Shown one piece after another: positions 13,241 to 25,766 of a stretch of DNA of 64,000 nt. The position numbers were made by a program, and so were the translations under genes. The stretch is taken from contig OX345650.1 in the NCBI GenBank assembly GCA_947044365.1, forward strand, positions 4,798,872-4,862,871, given 5' to 3'. The stretch comes from Petrosia ficiformis (taxonomy: Eukaryota; Porifera; Demospongiae; Haplosclerida; Petrosiidae). The notes below the pieces were generated by a model. It was given only the letters and a program-made list of their open reading frames with translations. It made no database searches and was not told the DNA's origin. Each line of letters starts with the position of its first letter. Position 1 is the first letter of the stretch.

Positions 13241-13318
13241 GACTATGCTAGGAGATTATGTTCTTGGTACAATATATTATCATATTATATCTAAGACAAA
13301 GAATGCTGGGAAACATTT
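13241..13318 (+). pseudogene. Degenerate extra copy of COQ10 exon 1
   Basis: ACTATGCTAGGAGATTATG, GTTCTTGGTACA and CTAAGACAA match the COQ10 first exon at 13403..13479 in the same order, but with indels and no matching reading frame. It lies about 150 bp upstream of the real exon. It reads as a decayed tandem duplicate of the gene's 5' end. Confidence 0.6.
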
Positions 13319-13402
13319 TATTTTATAGTTTATAAATTGTGGGTGTGGTTTTAATTAATTGCATGCTTGATGATTTTATAGAGGTGTGGTCATTATAGTA
13401 AG

Positions 13403-15932
13403 ATGGCTAGAAGATTGTGTTCTTGGTACACTAAATTACCATACCTAAGACAAGGACGGTTGGGAAACAACATTGAAAGGTAACCTGGATTGTATGGGTT
13501 GTATTTCGTGTATCAAAAATGCTCTCTTTTATATTTATAAAAAGACAACTGAGTTTCTTACCAGAGTCATGTCCAATGTCAGGAACAGATAAAAGAAAAG
13601 AATTTTCAGAACAAAAACTTCTTGGGTGAGTTCAAAATGACTACTGGATATATAAAACCAGCTTTTGATTATACTTTTAAACAACTACTATGATGTTGTT
13701 GCCAAATTGGCTCAACAATGGTTAGTATTGAGACTACATCATGAGCCACAAGTTAATGCTGTTAGTGATAATATAATCATAATTAACTGTGCCATCAGGC
13801 CCAAAGAGAGAACTGTGTAGTGTCAAATAGAAGCTTTTTGGGCCAATGGTGTGCCATATGAGCTTGTTAAAAACACTGTTTAATAGTTATACACTATTGT
13901 TATCCACTGTGTTTCTATGACTACAGTCCTGGTAATCTTTTTTCATTTAACTAAGTCTGAGACAAAGTGGTATACGCTTCATGTTACAGTCATTACATGA
14001 TATCATTGGCAATCAAGTTTGTTAATGGTTGTATGCTGTTCTGTTACTATAAATAGTGGATGGGTTGTTGTTTTGTTACTATAAATAGTGGATGGGTTGT
14101 GGTTTTGTTACTATAAATAGTAGATGGATTGTGGTAGTGAAAGTTACATGCTGAAACTCCCAAACAATATCCTTCTACACGACTATCAAAGACAACTGAA
14201 CTCTCTTTTGATTATTATAAAATTATAATAATAATATAATATATTACTCACTAGATACTCACCTAAAGAAATCTATACTGTTGTGGCCGATATAAATCGT
14301 TATAAAGATTTTCTTCCATGGTGTAAAGAATCTCTTATCGTTAAAGAAAGACCGGGACAATGTATCGCTAAACTTGCAGTTGGCTTTCCACCACTTGTAG
14401 AGAAATACACGTCTCTTGTCATTATGAAACCATATTCACTATTAAGAGTACGTTTTTATGTTACCATGGAAACAAGGAATGCATGTATAGTAGTTATATA
14501 GTTAAAGTCTGTTCACAATCGTAATGTCCTCAAAATTACAAGTTAGCTGAGGTCAATATGAAAGGTGAACGACTTTCTGTTGTATTTTCAAATTTCAGAC
14601 TTATGGATTCAACACTATAGTATAATTATATCTAAATCTGTTGCTAGATAACAAATACAGAGAGAGTATTCGTAGACCTCGCCTGTGTAGGGCTCGCTCA
14701 GGCTTGCCCCAATTACTTACATATTTGTTAATGTACCAAGATAATGTACATCTATTTATATATATATATATAGTATATGTACATCTATCTGTAATCTATT
14801 ACTAGAGTATATCTACTGATGGGAAGTTATTTAGTCATTTAGAGACAACATGGGAATTTCATCCAGGACCCAATTTTCCGACTGGTCATACATCAATTAT
14901 TCATATATCGGTGAGTGAATGATTACAAATAATCCAAGCCAGTGGCTGAGATGATAATTTTATATTTGGATAAATGAATATGTTTGACTGTTCATTTTCA
15001 GCAAAATAATATCAAATTATCAATGCTTACACTACTTGTCATTCCACCATTTTGTACAGAGAGTTAATGAAATTTGGTAACCAAGAAGCATGATAACAGC
15101 TCTTCCTGGATACCAAATTTCATTCACTTCCTGTACAAAATGATGGAATGGTGAACAATTAAAGGTAAGCATTTGATCAAAATTAATTTACAGTATTCCT
15201 TTACAAGAAGCCAAGAAAATTCAGAAGCATAATGATATATATATACTCTTCCTAAATACAAAATTTTATTGACTTCTAAAAAATTGGAAGAGTAACGAGT
15301 GTATAATTATTACTAGTGTCTAATTATAATTAGTTTGATTATTATGGAATAACACTTTCTGGCCAGATTTTAATATAATTCAATTGGTAAACTTTCAATT
15401 CCTCTACAAACATAATTCATGATGTGATGTAAACTGTTTGTTATATCATCATGATTTATTAACCACAATTTCCAATCTATTATGAACTAACAGGATATTA
15501 CATGTACATATACTATTATTACACATACATGTACATTTAGTCTTGTACATGATATATTTACATGTACTGTTATTACATGCACATGTACGTGTACTATTAT
15601 TACACATACATGTACTATTGTTATACATAAATGTAGATGTACTATTATTACACATATATGTACATGTACTATTATTACATGTACATGTAGTCTTGTTCTT
15701 GACTACATATAGTATCACATGTACATGTACTATTATATTAAAATTCTATTTATTCCAGACAATATTTGAGTTTCATTCAATATTCTATGCAAGTCTCGGT
15801 ACTCCCATATTCGAAGAAGTCGCAAAAACCTTAGCACAAGCATTTGAAGCACGATGTCACAAGTTATACGGACCAGATCATTTGAAATCACGTAGAACTC
15901 AACACCTCAATATCAGTCATACAAATAGTTGA
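13403..15932 (+). CDS. COQ10: Coenzyme Q-binding protein COQ10, mitochondrial
   Basis: COQ10 is a START/polyketide-cyclase-fold protein that binds coenzyme Q and is needed for its delivery to the respiratory chain. Five exons fit in phase: 13403..13479, 13545..13625, 14255..14447, 14806..14910 and 15759..15932, giving 209 residues. The basic, Arg-rich N-terminus (MARRLCSWYTKLPYLRQGR) looks like a mitochondrial presequence. Family signatures follow: KRKEFSEQKLLGYSP, VADINRYKDFLPWCK, KLAVGFPPLVEKYTS, STDGKLFSHLETTWEF and the C-terminal CHKLYGP. AATAAA at 15977 is a good poly(A) signal. The gene is downstream of, and parallel to, the Bcl-2-like gene, and tail-to-tail with the CCDC148-like gene. 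Confidence 0.92.
13659..13878 (-). mobile_element. hAT-like MITE (family A) in COQ10 intron 2
   Basis: Reverse-oriented copy beginning CAGCTTTTGATTATAC and ending GTTAAAAACACTG, with the family core GGCTCAACAATGGTTAGT. It starts about 34 bp after the intron donor. No clear target duplication. Confidence 0.6.
14504..14580. mobile_element. Miniature palindromic element, family B-like
   Basis: About 77 bp that are almost only the two ends of family B facing each other (AAAGTCTGTTCACAATCGTAATGTCC ... GAGGTCAATATGAAAGGTGAACGACTTT). It lies in COQ10 intron 3. Confidence 0.5.
15485..15740. repeat. ACATGTAC-rich imperfect tandem repeat
   Basis: Repeated TACATGTACTATTATTACA units in COQ10 intron 4. 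They create Cys/Asn/Ser/Thr-rich phantom reading frames on the minus strand and Leu/His-rich ones on the plus strand. Confidence 0.8.
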
Positions 15933-16281
15933 TATATAATAACATCTATTTATTTATTATTTTTATTTATTTGTTAAATAAATGTTGTACATGTAAAATA
16001 CATGTACATGTATATTGTGAGTTCAATGTTATTTATTAAGAGACAAAATCTATCAAATTTATAATTTATTTATAATTTATTTGTCAAATTCGGTTCATTA
16101 TTAAAAGCAATAAAATTAATTATGTGATAATGACATAATTAACTTGGGAGACAATAATGGGCATTAAATAGAGATATTATAGGATGGTTATTCGAATTAA
16201 ATTTAATTATATTATTATACATACATTTGTACAATACACATAAGTACATGTTACCTGTTATAATTTGTGTTCTAAGCTTAC
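15933..16281. other. Tail-to-tail intergenic gap COQ10 / CCDC148-like
   Basis: 349 bp of AT-rich sequence holding the COQ10 poly(A) signal (15977..15982) and TTTATT blocks near 16030 and 16075 that could serve the minus-strand gene. Nothing else recognised. Confidence 0.6.
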
Positions 16282-16494
16282 TCATTTAAATAAAGAGGAG
16301 CATTGGTCCGGTCTTGGAGGATGAGGAGGAGGAATTGATGATAATACTTTCTTGGCATAGTCTGTTGATAGGAGACCAGCTTTACGTAATGCATTGGCTA
16401 CTCTGAATCTTTTATCGGACATAATCTGTATGTATGTATGTATGTATGTAACAGTATGTATGTATGTATGTATGCATGCATGCATGTATGCATG

Positions 16495-16525
<31 letters not shown>

Positions 16526-19500
16526 CAGCATGTATGTATGTATGTATGTATGTAACAGTATGTATGTATGTATGCATGTATGTATGTATGTAACAGCATG
16601 TATGTATGTATGTATGTATGTATGCATGTATGTATGTATATATGTACGTAGGTATGTAATGAATGTATGTATGTATGTATGTATGTATGTATATATGTAC
16701 GTAGGTATGTAATGAATGTATGTATGTATGTATGTATGTATGTATATATGTATGTATGTATGTATTTTTGTATTAAAATTTGGGAAAAAATTCATAGAAA
16801 ATGAATCCATCAATCATTATTCACTAGCTTATGAAGCCGTTTCATATTTAATTCACCAAATTGGATAAATATACTTGTTCATACAACTACAGAAAATCAC
16901 ATTTTCTTTTAACTGGTTTTGCAAAACAGTTTCATATTAATATAGTGTCCCCTGTATAATAACTGAAATATAACAATTTCTGCAAATAACTTAAATATTA
17001 ACAAACCACAGCCCACCCACTTATTGTTTATAGTAACAAAACAGCACACAACCATTAACAAGTTGACTGCCTAGAATGTATGATGTAATACAATAACTGT
17101 TACATGAAGAAACACCTCATAATACAGTCTTGATAAGATAAGTATTTTTAAATAAAGATTCCATTTGTTGAGGGACTCTTCATCTATCATAATAACAATT
17201 ATTATATAGTTACACTGTTACAATAATTTATATTAGGTAATGATTGCTAATTATCTACATGTACATACAGTATAACATACATACATATACATACATGTAC
17301 ATACGTACGTACATACATACATACATACATACATGTACATATATAGGTACATACATATGTACATACAGTACATACATGCATACATACATACATACATACA
17401 TACATGTACATACATACATACATACGTACATACATACATACATACATGTAATAATGTACATACATACATACGTACATACGTACATACATACATACATACA
17501 TACATACATGTACATATATAGAATGTACATACATACATACATACATATATGTACGTACATACATACATACATGTACATATATACATACATACATACATAC
17601 ATACATACATACATACATACAGTATAACATACATACATACATACATACATACATGAATATCATAGACTGGCTCATTACCTCATCATTAGTAAATGAGTAC
17701 ATGTTAAATAGAGGTTGCTGTAGTTGTACTTCACAATCTTCTATTGATAAAAATCTTGCTTTGCTAGCCTAAATAAAATATAGTAATTGCTAAACTCTTT
17801 TTATCACTCTCTCTATAAACAAAAACACACACCTTTGTCTCTTTCAAGACTCTCAGAGGATCAACAGTTGCTTCAACTCTGACTAAAGATCTAAGAGATT
17901 CCAGACGTCTCTCCTTCTCCCTTAACTCTTCCTCCATTTCTTGAGCTTGAATTACAAGTTCTTCTTGTCTAGTCTTGTAAAGTCTTTCTCTATACTGTAC
18001 TCTATATAATCAATCGAATACAAAGTATTGAAAATAATCCACTACTATACTGTAGTTAAAAGTTATTGAAAGGATTTTAATTTAATTATTAAAGTGACCA
18101 ATTTAGTTATAGGTGAACTAAACTTACAATGCCTTACTAAAATAGGTGTAAGTTATAAATTAAGCAACTAACCTCTTCTTCCCTTCACTATTCTGTTCTT
18201 CCATCATCTTCCTTGCTTCTTCAACAAGATGACTTTGTAACAGATTCTCAGATTCTCTTTTCTGTTCCTTTACAACACGATACTCTTCTAACTGTTTCTT
18301 GATCTTCTTCTTCTTCTCCATTTGTTTTATCTCTTCCTCTTTAAGTAAGGCTTCTTGCTCCGATAAATATATCGCTACACAATCAGCTTCAGCTTGTTGT
18401 AATGCTAAACACTCTTCACGCCACTTAGCAACCTACATGAGGTTGTCATGGAAACACTATTAGAGCAAGCACTTCAATTTTACGATTAGTGCTCTTTTAA
18501 GTGTTATCTACCAACCCTGAGTACCCTTAAGTATCAATTATATTGAAAGTGGCTATGAATAATCAACGATATTGGAAGTTGACTATGAATAATTAATGAT
18601 ATAATTATATTGGTAGTTGACTATGAATAATTAATGAATTATAAGACTTCTGTTGATAGAATTCTGATTAGTGTTGTTTTAGTATCACTAGTATGACCAT
18701 TTTAAGTTATATTTAGTGGGTCTAGAATTTTAATTATAGTTAATTAACTAAAGCTTATTAAGTTTTAGTTAATTAACTGAAAGTGCCCATTGATTGGTCG
18801 ATTTTCAATTTAGTTAGTTATAATTATTGTAATAGACTTATTTAGTTATAGTTTTGTTAACTGAAAGTCACAATGCCTTACTAAAAGGAGTTTTAGTTAT
18901 AGTTATTGTAGTAGACTTGTAATTTAGTTATAGTTTTGTTAACTAAAAGTCATAATGCCTTACTAAAAGGAGTTTTAGCTAAAACAATATTAACTCATAA
19001 TGTACATTCTACAACACATGTACATGTAACCAAGCATTACAACCGTGATTGTAAAATATTACATTTTAAAATATGTAAAGAATGGCTCCATATTGACTGG
19101 TCATTTTTAAAAAGATACCATAGTAACACACAAATCACATTATCACAAAACGTAAAATTGCATTCTTAGAAAATTTGGCAGCAAAATACATTTTGCGGTT
19201 TCATTACTCATTACATATTTCAGATGTCACGGATGTTTTCCATTTCAAATTACACGAAATGATTATATATTAACAATGCACTGACATAGCATTTGATCAA
19301 TAGTCCGATAAATCAATATTGACTTCAGATATCTACCGATACTGAGCTAATATTAATTACATCTACCATCTAGTATCTGATTCTTTCAATGGCAATAATT
19401 CAATATATCCATACATTCTTATCACATGATTTTGGTCTGCCAGTATTATCCCAATGGCAAAATATTGTCCAACCCTAGAGTGGAAACAACCAGTCATATA

Positions 19501-20102
19501 GGACATTGTCTGATGAATCTAGTGAATGTCTGGTAAATTGAAACTGAACTGTATACAAAGTATATGAGGAGGAGGACAAGAGCGATGGAAATAGGTCAAA
19601 ATGTCTGGTAGTCAGCTCAATGTTTCTACACTCCCTGCTTATGGGTATTGAAATGCTTTAAAATAATTTATAATCATAAGAGTTGACATTATTATTACAC
19701 TTATTACAATATCTGTTACATCACTCAAAACTACATGTAACTGATACTGATACTAGAAATAATAGTCAAATAATGACCAATACCAATTACTGATATGATT
19801 ATCGGAACATCACTAATTAGATCTTTGCCTTAATCATTATTATTAATTTATTACATCCACATACCACCAAATTGAGAATGACTACTCACTTTTTCAGTCA
19901 GTTCTCTACACAGTTGTCTCTGTTTGTCTTTCTCAGCATCAAGAAATACTCTTCTCTTCCATTCTTCACATGCTTCATGATAAATAAATCTCACTCTATC
20001 ATAAAGATCTTTGTGAGCTGTCTTCCAAGATTTAAATAATTTTTCCCTTTGATTAGTATAATACTCTAATGATTGGAACTGAGATTCGTAATTTACCTAA
20101 AG

Positions 20103-20173
<71 letters not shown>

Positions 20174-22353
20174 CAGGATAGATGAATGAATATATGAATG
20201 AATGAACAAATTGAACATACATGTAAATTATAGATAGATAGATAGATAGACAAGATAGATAGATAGACAGATAGATAGATACATACATATGTACATAGAT
20301 TACATACATAGATAAGGATGGGTTGAAAATGAATATAGATGATTGATTATGGATGGATGACTACATGAATGGATGAACATATAAGTAACTGACAGATACA
20401 TAGATAGATAGATAATGAAAGATGTCTTACTATGTCTTTTCTTGTCTTATGAGGTATTTCTCTTATCATCCTGTCAATATAAAATGTTCTCCTGTTAGGT
20501 GTTCCAGGAGGATACTGTCTCAGTATAAGATCAAAATGGAGTCTGTCCTTCTCATTCCAGTTCTCTCCATCAGAAAAACTGTAGAATGTATTTATTCGTG
20601 GATTTAGAAAGTTCTTTTCTGTCTATCTATCATAATCAATAGAATGTACAATGACTTTTATAATTAACTGTTTATCTATAGTTTATTTATTATAATCAAT
20701 AGAATATACAATGACTTTTATAATTAACTGTTTATCTATAGTTTATTTATTATAATCAATAGAATGTACAATGACTTTTATAATTAACTGTTTATCTATA
20801 GTTTATTTATTATAATCAATAGAATATACAATGACTTTTATAATTAACTGTTTATCTATAGTTTATTTATTATAATCAATAGAATATACAATGACTTTTA
20901 TAATTAACTGTTTATCTATAGTTTATTTATTATAATCAATAGAATATACAATGACTTTTATAATCCCTTGTATATACATATATGGATACTACTGATATCC
21001 TACGACATTCCTGAGTTGTAGGCAACACTGGACATGAGTGATATAGTAAAGTAACTGACAGTATAATTAATTACAATAATTATTATATACAATTACCTTA
21101 CAGATCTCTCATACTGATCTCTAAGTCGAGTTAACTGTTCTTCAAAATGACAATCCAAACATACAAACTCTTCCATCATAGCTCTTCGAAGGTCCTCACT
21201 TGGACAATCCGCAGACCATACTTCTATAGGCACACCTCCTTTGAACTCAGTTAATTTATTTATTGTACACAAATCACTGAATGGTTCTATTTGATGTTGT
21301 AATGGTGACCATTCCTCTTCCAATAATTTCTCAACTTTTCTATGCTCTTCTTTGATTCTCAAAATCTCACGAATAATTTCATTTTTAAATGATGTTGGAG
21401 GGTCTTTCCCTCCTGTGAGTCCCTTTATCTTTAGTTCTTTTATCTCACGTCTCAGTAATCTAATAGGTCTCATCATTTCTTGTTGAAACTTTTCTCTTCT
21501 TTCTTTTAATAATTCATGTTCTATTAATAAAAGTTCAGACAGTACCTCTTGCATGTTAAGGGCGGAGTCAAGAGTCACATTAGTTCTCCACACTTCAATT
21601 TGATGTTGAATATTAATGAGCTAAAGAAACACATAAATAATACTATGACCTTTGACCTTCCCAAACCATAGGCATTTGATCAATGATACATATATACATC
21701 AGGAATACTACAGACATTATACGACACTTCAAATGAAATTCGTTAACTATAACTAAATTACAAGTCTATTGCCATAACTAACTAAAACATGGGCACTTTT
21801 AGTTAGTTAACTAAAACCCTTTTAGTAATAATTTATTATTAACTATAACTAAAAGTGGTCATTATTGTCAAAATAAAACAACATGCATGCAGATTGACTT
21901 CCTACGTACATAAATACAGACATCCTATAGTTACACACAGGAACATTCCAAAGCGATAAACTCTAACCTGCACTCCTAATAGATTGTACATCTTTCTCCA
22001 TGCCTTCTTGTGTTCCTTTATCATATCCTGTTCCTTGCTTCTCTTGGACTTACTAACTAATCTCTTTATTTTATCGTGGCGAGTTTTACCAACTTCTTTT
22101 TCCTTCTGAATGTTTTTGAAGAGGGTGTCATAATCTACATCAGTATAACCCCTTTGTCTTTGTGAACCACTGATATAAACATTTAATAAATCATCTATGA
22201 GGGTAAACTCTAATTAATGCCCATTTTTACCTCACTGAAGACAAAGGATAGAACAAAAAAATTCTCACCTTTAGTTTTAGAATAGTTGAAAGAACCTGCT
22301 GAAAGGTTTCTTCTATGTTCATGGACTAGTTTCTTCAAGTCTCTACCTGCCAT
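16282..22353 (-). CDS. CCDC148: CCDC148-like coiled-coil protein
   Basis: Eight exons are joined in consistent phase: 21968..22169, 21097..21620, 20431..20578, 19890..20096, 18173..18432, 17833..18001, 17679..17768 and 16282..16425, about 581 residues. A probable first exon at 22269..22353 begins MAGRDLKKLVHEHRRN, but its phase does not fit the next exon, so a micro-exon or another start is missing. The protein is dominated by charged Lys/Glu heptad-like coiled coil. Landmarks resemble vertebrate CCDC148: CPSEDLRRAMMEEF, YPPGTPNRRTFYIDRM, IPHKTRKD, and the C-terminal SDKRFRVANALRKAGL with PPHPPRPD. The molecular role is not established here. The assignment rests on remembered family features, so it is likely but not certain. 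Introns hold long GATA/ACAT microsatellites. Confidence 0.72.
16429..16768. repeat. (ATGT)n microsatellite
   Basis: About 340 bp of ATGT repeats, with a few ATGC variants and AACAG interruptions, immediately upstream of the acceptor of the last CCDC148-like exon. Tyr/His/Ile/Thr and Cys/Met/Tyr/Val frames here are artefacts. Confidence 0.95.
17253..17655. repeat. (ACAT)n microsatellite
   Basis: About 400 bp of ACAT repeats with GTAC and TATA interruptions in the last-but-one CCDC148-like intron. All reading frames are open and none is a gene. Confidence 0.95.
18440..19889. other. CCDC148-like intron with decayed repeats
   Basis: It contains several imperfect copies of a TTAACTAAAAGTCATAATGCC / TTTTAGTTATAGTT motif (18660..18980) related to MITE family F at 59382..59629. 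No coding exon recognised. Confidence 0.5.
20101..20310. repeat. (GATA)n microsatellite
   Basis: Long GATA tract followed by GAAT/GACA variants, in the CCDC148-like intron between exons ending at 20096 and starting at 20431. Confidence 0.95.
20630..20962. repeat. 60-bp minisatellite
   Basis: About 5.5 nearly identical 60-bp units (TTATTATAATCAATAGAATA + TACAATGACTTTTATAATTA + ACTGTTTATCTATAGTTTAT) in a CCDC148-like intron. Confidence 0.95.
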
Positions 22354-22460
22354 GCCGTCATATTTTTGAAAGAACCGCTTTCAAAAAGTGGGCGGAGTAA
22401 TTAATATGCTAGGACTGTTTAGATTGTGAGCCCTGTTCAAATTTTTTGAAAGGATGTTTA

Positions 22461-22867
22461 CCCAGAGAACCTATACTTATATGGAACTAGTCGAGTTGGA
22501 AAGACCATGAATTCTGTTAATGCCATAGAAGATTTAGGATTAAGTTATTACAAGAAACCACCTGGAGATCAATGGTTTGATGGGTACATAGACCAAAGGA
22601 GTTCCAGAGTTGCTTTAGTTGTTTTAATTAACAGATGATAGACCACCAAAGGTTCCAATTAAGGGTGTTTTACAGAATGAATATATGCTTATAATATCAA
22701 ATGCTCCTCCTTTTGAACAATATCACAATGCGCAACAATACATTGCAGTTTATAAGAGAATGGATTGTATAGTGAACTGTTCCCGTTTAACTTATGAACA
22801 AATAATTCAGTTCTTTAAAGGAGAGGACGTGAATATTTTACTATCCAAGAGAGAGATGAGGTTATAG
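22461..22867 (+). pseudogene. Degraded Rep-like (CRESS-type) SF3 helicase fragment
   Basis: Two reading frames resemble the helicase half of rolling-circle Rep proteins of CRESS DNA viruses. The first (about 22461..22638) carries a Walker A-like GTSRVGKT followed by a YYKKPPGDQWFDGY block; it ends in a stop. The second frame (from about 22637 to 22867) carries LIISNAPP, which looks like the Asn-containing motif C. The Walker B region is not recognisable. Frame change, internal stop, no endonuclease domain and no start codon show a dead partial copy. Integrated copies of such genes are known from many animal genomes. A plasmid- or transposon-borne Rep is an alternative. It lies just upstream of the CCDC148-like gene, in opposite orientation. 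Confidence 0.6.
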
Positions 22868-23039
22868 AGGATATACTTTCTAACAGCGAAGTCAGGTCTT
22901 CACCAGATTAATTATCCAGATCCTTGGCTAATATTCATACTTTGTTATTAAGAATTTATTGACATGACGTTCGTGTGCAAAGTCATTTCGAGTTGTCTTC
23001 TCATTGCCCTCTTGAATTTTATCTCTTAACAATAAAGGA

Positions 23040-23400
23040 GAGTTACTAATTAATATATAGGGCTCTCTCAATAATAATTGTATTATAATGAATTAATGTG
23101 AGTTATTATATCTATATATATATATAATATACATGTATAATATATATATATATATTATATATAATTATATAATTATGTACTTGTAATATACACAGGTTGG
23201 GGATTTTAATGACAAGGTGTTCTTTACGTAGGTTGTTGTTCCTCACTGTGTTTTTGTTGGTACTAATATGGTTAGGATACTTTGGTATCAATCGAACAGT
23301 AGCTACTCGTCAGAAACCAATGATACAATACAAATTGGAACAAGAAATAAAGAAGTATGTCGGAAAAAGTCTGGATCCTCAGAATGGTACGTGTTTGAAG
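23040..23400 (+). pseudogene. Extra copy of GALNT promoter-proximal region and exon 1
   Basis: This block matches 27710..28050, including the TA-rich upstream tract, an acceptor-like ACACAG, and exon 1. The ATG at 23209 opens the same signal-anchor peptide (MTRCSLRRLLFLTVFLLVLI and onward) with essentially no amino-acid change, and a donor (AATG/GTACGT) is preserved at the same place. No GALNT exon 2 follows locally. It may be a dead duplicate, or an alternative first exon spliced 5.4 kb downstream to the exon at 28753. The sequence alone cannot decide. Confidence 0.75.
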
Positions 23401-24092
23401 TGATGGATTTGTTATATACCGGAGAGTAAATGCTAGAGCAATATCATGAGTCATATGTCCATCTGTTGTATAATACAAATACACATGATCTTCTCTTGCT
23501 GCTAGAGTATTGCCAGAGATTGGTTCTGGAGGTACTGCTGCCCAACTATACACAATATTCCAGCTATAATAAGAAGCAATGTTACTGAAAAGAATGATCT
23601 TTCCTAATTGAAAGAAAGGAATGAATATAATAATTTTTAAAATTATAATTATAACAAGATATAATATAAAAGATATAATAGAGGATCGGTATCAATTATT
23701 AGTACATATATAAAGTAATTATTGGTTTATCGGAATATCAGTAAATTGTCTTAGCAGCGCATCACTAATATAGCTACCAATGCTGTGAATATGAAACCCT
23801 TCATAGTGTAATAATGCTCATATCACTATCATATTGGGCATGTTTGTGGACATGCACAATATGTCAAGAATGGTGAAATAGGTAAGCAGTTGGGTCACTA
23901 GTTTGTAGTAAAGTAGTCTCGCGAGCCAGACTCCTCCCCTTTTTGAGATCGGACAGCAGGGAGGGATTCTGGTCAATCGATTTCTGTCCCGGCTAAGGAA
24001 TTTGGCCGCAGGTGTTGGTACATGGTATGCAATTAGCTACGTGTGAATTAATATTGTTAATTAATATTGGCTAATAAACAAGTGATAGAAAA

Positions 24093-24850
24093 GGATTTGG
24101 GTTTGTTTTGAAGACAGAACAGAAAGAAGCAATTGCTTCCTTTATACAGGGGAATGATGTATTTTGCTGTTTACCGACTGGATTTGGAAAGTCTTTTTGT
24201 TACTCCCTGTTGCCAAAAATTTATGATAGTATAAAAAATCTTGCAGGAATATTCCTTGTAGTCATTGATGATTGACCAAAAAGAAAAGTTTACAAGTATA
24301 GGTCAATGCCAACTTTATAGCAAAGGTACATCACGATTTGAACACTGTCCAAGGAAAGAAGTCAGTTAGTGTTTATTAGTCCTGAATCTCTGCTTAATAA
24401 TACACAGTGGAGGGATGTACTATTAACAACCTTGTCTGTTTGGCTGTAGATGAAGCACATTATGTTCCAAATGTAAGTTAACATTGTGAAAGTTTTGTAT
24501 TTATAATAATAATACTCGGCTTTCCTTTATATAGGGGTAATTCTTTCTGGAAGACATATCGTAGAGTTGGAGAAATAAGAAGCCTCATTCCCCCATCTGT
24601 GCATATCATGGCCCTTACTGCAACTGCTTCATTAACTACTCGTAATTAGATATATCCAATGCTTGGTTTACATCCACCAATTCTGATATATGTTCCGCCA
24701 GTAAAGAAGAACATCATTTATTCTGTTAAGCCAAAAAGTACCATTGAACAATTAGTATGTAAGTTAGCAACTAGTTTAATGCAGTTTAAACATAATTTTC
24801 CTAAGATGATAATTTTCTGTCCTCGATACGAAGAATGCTCAGAATTTTAA
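24093..24850 (+). pseudogene. RecQ-like DNA helicase fragment, copy 1
   Basis: RecQ-family motifs are recognisable in order on the plus strand in shifting frames: motif I LPTGFGKSFCYSLLP (about 24170), SPESLL (about 24380), a DEAH-type box VDEAHYVPN (about 24450), motif III MALTATAS (about 24610) and the motif IV-like MIIFC (about 24810). Stops and frameshifts (for example the TAG just before 24659) break it, and there is no C-terminal half, RQC or HRDC. It is a truncated pseudogene, probably carried by a mobile or duplicated segment. Confidence 0.75.
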
Positions 24851-25361
24851 ACAAAACAAGACCAAACAAGACAAGATGACAAGATGTGACGTGACATGAG
24901 TGACGTGCACGTAACGAGACAAGACAAAATGTGACGCAGATCACTTCCAGGGACCGTCACTGTTTAGATTGAAATTGCAGAGCCCTGTTCAAAAACAAAT
25001 CTGTGCAATAACAATTGGTTTTATATAATAAACAATCCTACTGAGGAGGATAATTATGAGAAATTGAAATGCTCCTCTTTTTAAAAAAATCACAATGCCC
25101 ATGATGACTATTCCGAGGAAGGAGAATTTATAGATAACAAGATATAATATAAAAGATATAATAGAGGATCGGTATCGATTATTAGTACATATATAAAAGT
25201 AATTATTGGTTTATCGGAATATCAGTACATTGTCTTAGCAGTGCATCACTAATATAGCTACCAATGCTGTGAATATGAAACCCTTCATAGTGTAATAATG
25301 ACCCTTCATAGTGTAATAATGACCCTTCATAGTGTAATAATGCTCATATCACTATCATATT

Positions 25362-25766
25362 TTGCATGTTTGTGGATATGACTATCCACAATTTAAAAAA
25401 CATTGTGAAAGTTTTTTATTTATAATAATAATACTTGGCTTTCCTTTATATAGGGGTAATTCTTTCTGGAAGACATATCGTAGAGTTGGAGAAATAAGAA
25501 GCCTCATTCCCCCATCTGTGCATATCATGGCCCTTACTGCAACTGCTTCATTAACTACTCGTAATCAGATATATCCAATGCTTGGTTTACATCCACCAAT
25601 TCTGATATATGTTCCGCCAGTAAAGAAAATTATTTACTCTGTTAAGCCAAAAAGTACCATTGAACAATTAGTATGTAAGTTAGCAACTAGTTTAATGCAG
25701 TTTAAACATAATTTTCCTAAGATAATAATTTTCTGTCATCGATACGAAGAATGCTCAGAATTTTAA
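25362..25766 (+). pseudogene. RecQ-like DNA helicase fragment, copy 2
   Basis: Second copy of the 3' part of the 24.1-24.85 kb fragment, open over 134 codons: GNSFWKTYRRVGEI, MALTATASLTT, KPKSTIEQLVCKLA, KIIIFC. It lacks motifs I and II, so it cannot be an active helicase. It keeps a reading frame where copy 1 has a stop codon (CAG versus TAG near 25564). Confidence 0.7.

Noticed and set aside
15449..15932. Cys/Asn/Ser/Thr-rich minus-strand protein and the long plus-strand frame from 15543
   Set aside because: The minus frame is a repeat shadow. The plus frame is COQ10 exon 5 extended backwards through intron repeats.
16282..16813. His/Thr/Tyr/Ile-rich and Cys/Met/Tyr/Val-rich frames
   Set aside because: Translation of ACAT/ATGT microsatellites; likewise at 17244..17702, 31790..32086, 32438..32964, 40271..40550, 60763..61168 and 61336..61596. 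The only real coding part here is the last CCDC148-like exon.
18936..19169. 77-codon plus-strand frame in the CCDC148-like intron
   Set aside because: No family resemblance, repeat-derived start, and it lies antisense within an intron.
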